Assembly: GCA_017454945.1 (NCBI GenBank) | Contig: JAFTCA010000029.1 | Span: forward strand, 1 to 32,940 | From: Bacteroidales bacterium | Lineage (GTDB): Bacteria > Bacteroidota > Bacteroidia > Bacteroidales > WCHB1-69 | DNA length: 32,940 bases | Direction: 5' to 3' | Part shown: piece by piece, positions 31,625-32,940 of the stretch | Position numbering within the stretch: the first letter of the stretch is position 1 | Layout: every line of letters begins with the position of its first letter | Position numbers and translations under genes: made by a program | Notes under the pieces: model-generated | What the model saw: only the letters and a program-made list of their open reading frames with translations | Databases searched by the model: none | Told to the model about the DNA's origin: nothing

Positions 31625-32755
31625 ATGAAGATTGCCGTTAATACACGCTTGTTGTTGAAAGACAAATTGGAAGGTATCGGCTGGTTTACCTTTGAAACGC
31701 TGAAGCGCATTGTCAGGCGGCATCCTGAGCACACTTTCTATTTCATCTTCGACCGTCCTTACGACGAGTCGTTTGTTTTTGCACCTAACGTGGTGCCAAT
31801 GAAGGTGTTCCCGCCAGCGCGCCATCCATATCTGTGGTACCTCTACTTCGAGTGGGAAGTGACTCGACTGCTCAAACAGTTGCAGCCCGATCTGTTCCTC
31901 TCGACCGACGGATGGTTGTCGCTGCGCACCAGCGTGCCTACGGTCGATGTGATTCATGACCTTAATTTCGAGCATTATCCCGAGTTTATCAAACCTGTGG
32001 TGCGTCGCTACTATAAGCGTTTCTTCCATCGCTTTGCAAAAAAAGCCGTCCGCATAGCCACGGTGTCGGAGTACACCCGCCAGGATATCAACAAATTATA
32101 TGGCGTCTCTTTGGATAAAATTGATGTGGTTTATAATGGCAGTAGCAGTCTCTATCTTCCAATAGATGAGGATGCTAAAAAGAGCGTGAAAGCGGAGTAT
32201 AGCAGCGGCTGCGACTATTTTCTCTTTGTCGGCCTGATCCATCAGCGGAAAAATCTGGCCAACGAGTTCCGGGCATTCGACCGTTTCAAGCAGACTGACG
32301 CACGCAACATGAAGTTTGTGGTGGTGGGCGATAAGAAATGGTGGCATGGCGAGATTGAGGATGCCTATCTGGCGATGGCACACAAGGAGGATGTCATCTT
32401 CCTCGGCCGCCAGCCGCAAGAGGCGCTCAGTCGCCTGATGGCCGCCGCCACAGCTTTGGTCTATGCCTCTTTCTTCGAGGGCTTTGGCATCCCGATTTTG
32501 GAGGCGTTCAATGCCGAAACGGCTGTCATCACCTCCAATGTGACCTCCATGCCGGAGGTGGCTGGCGATGCCGCGCTGTTGGTCAATCCGCACTCGGTGG
32601 ACGAGATTTGTGCCGCCATGACCCGCATGGCTGGGGATGAGGACCTGCGACAGGAGTTGATAGCCAAAGGCCGTGAGCAGCGTCAGCGTTTCAGCTGGGA
32701 CCGCACAGCCGCCGCCTTGTGGCAAACGGTAGAAAAAGTGTTGGCTGAAATTTAA
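31625..32755 (+). CDS. Family 4 glycosyltransferase (GT-B)
   Basis: Retaining GT-B enzyme, probably for LPS or other surface glycans. N-terminal Rossmann half MKIAVNTRLLLKDKLEGIGW with the acceptor-side segment VDVIHDLNFEHYPEF; C-terminal donor half with FLFVGLIHQRKNLANEF, VIFLGRQPQEALSRLM and the diagnostic FEGFGIPILEAFNAETAVIT plus SMPEVAGDAALLV. The frame opens at a GTG (31598), but ATG 31625 starts the first beta strand and is preferred (376 residues). It lies 31 nt after recJ and may be co-transcribed. Substrate unknown. Confidence 0.9.
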   Translation: MKIAVNTRLLLKDKLEGIGWFTFETLKRIVRRHPEHTFYFIFDRPYDESFVFAPNVVPMKVFPPARHPYLWYLYFEWEVTRLLKQLQPDLFLSTDGWLSLRTSVPTVDVIHDLNFEHYPEFIKPVVRRYYKRFFHRFAKKAVRIATVSEYTRQDINKLYGVSLDKIDVVYNGSSSLYLPIDEDAKKSVKAEYSSGCDYFLFVGLIHQRKNLANEFRAFDRFKQTDARNMKFVVVGDKKWWHGEIEDAYLAMAHKEDVIFLGRQPQEALSRLMAAATALVYASFFEGFGIPILEAFNAETAVITSNVTSMPEVAGDAALLVNPHSVDEICAAMTRMAGDEDLRQELIAKGREQRQRFSWDRTAAALWQTVEKVLAEI

Positions 32756-32800
32756 ACTTTTAACAAATAGTAGAGTCGGTTATACTTTATTATATGTTTA

Positions 32801-32940
32801 AGTTAAGAAACTAAGAAGTTAAGGAGTTAAGAAGTTAAGAATTATGGAGTTATGGAATTATAGGAATTTGTTCTTTGAATTCTGAATTCTGAATTTGTTT
32901 TCTGTTCTTTGATTTTTGAATTTTGAATTTTGAATTTTGA
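32801..32940. repeat. Octamer array passing into heptamer array at the window end
   Basis: 32801-32863 holds units of mostly 8 nt (AGTTAAGA, AACTAAGA, AGTTAAGG, AGTTAAGA, AGTTAAGA, ATTATGG, AGTTATGG, AATTATAG). From 32864 the period becomes 7 (GAATTT, GTTCTTT, GAATTCT, GAATTCT, GAATTT, GTTTTCT, GTTCTTT, GATTTTT, three GAATTTT). The window ends inside the array, so its far border and the next gene are unknown. Confidence 0.85.

Overview
The window looks like a chromosomal stretch from a member of the Bacteroidales (Bacteroidota), plausibly Prevotella-like, although genus cannot be fixed from the sequence alone. The evidence is: start-proximal TAnnTTTG boxes (the Bacteroidota -7 promoter element) before most transcription units; few Shine-Dalgarno sites; three C10 cysteine peptidases ending in a type IX secretion (Por) sorting domain; a BACON domain; and typical gene content (RnfB/RnfC, HhH beta-barrel protein, MacAB-TolC, KdtX/WaaE-like transferase). 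No tRNA, rRNA, CRISPR array, integrase or transposase was seen.

Layout. 70-4847 (minus): rnfB, rnfC, trkA, trkH, one apparent operon joining two subunits of the Rnf redox pump to a K+ uptake system. 4848-5398: divergent spacer full of inverted repeats. 5399-8264 (plus): a secreted protein of unknown function and a helix-hairpin-helix beta-barrel-like protein. 8267-18467 (minus): queA, then three paralogous secreted C10 (streptopain/interpain-like) peptidases of 477, 927 and 975 residues, with an unknown secreted protein of 380 residues directly behind the largest. Long direct repeats (about 334 and 390 bp) lie upstream of the second and third peptidase genes and bracket the largest peptidase plus the unknown gene. 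That peptidase also has a long leader that can fold into a nested hairpin with a terminator-like end. 19356-20330 (plus): ROK-family kinase lacking the usual zinc cysteines. 20429-25323 (minus): tolC-, macA- and macB-like genes for a tripartite efflux system. 25497-32755 (plus): housekeeping run of LPS glycosyltransferase, TPR membrane protein, ribH, fmt, HU, trmH, recJ and a GT4 glycosyltransferase.

The most unusual structure is non-coding. At least five gene borders (1-54, 10970-11011, 20331-20430, 23812-23985, 32801-32940) carry arrays with a strict 7-nt (once 8-nt) period whose unit sequence drifts (GTTCTTT, GAATTTT, CAACTCT and others). One array forms the entire leader of a C10 peptidase gene. 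Together with the 57-bp modular direct repeats and the CCCCAGAT hairpins, the window has several overlapping families of intergenic repeats.

Working together: the C10 peptidases would be exported by the Sec system and then the type IX system and act outside the cell on host or dietary protein. The MacAB-TolC-like pump and LPS transferases concern the envelope. Rnf and Trk link ion gradients to K+ homeostasis. The rest is translation, tRNA modification, DNA repair and cofactor synthesis.
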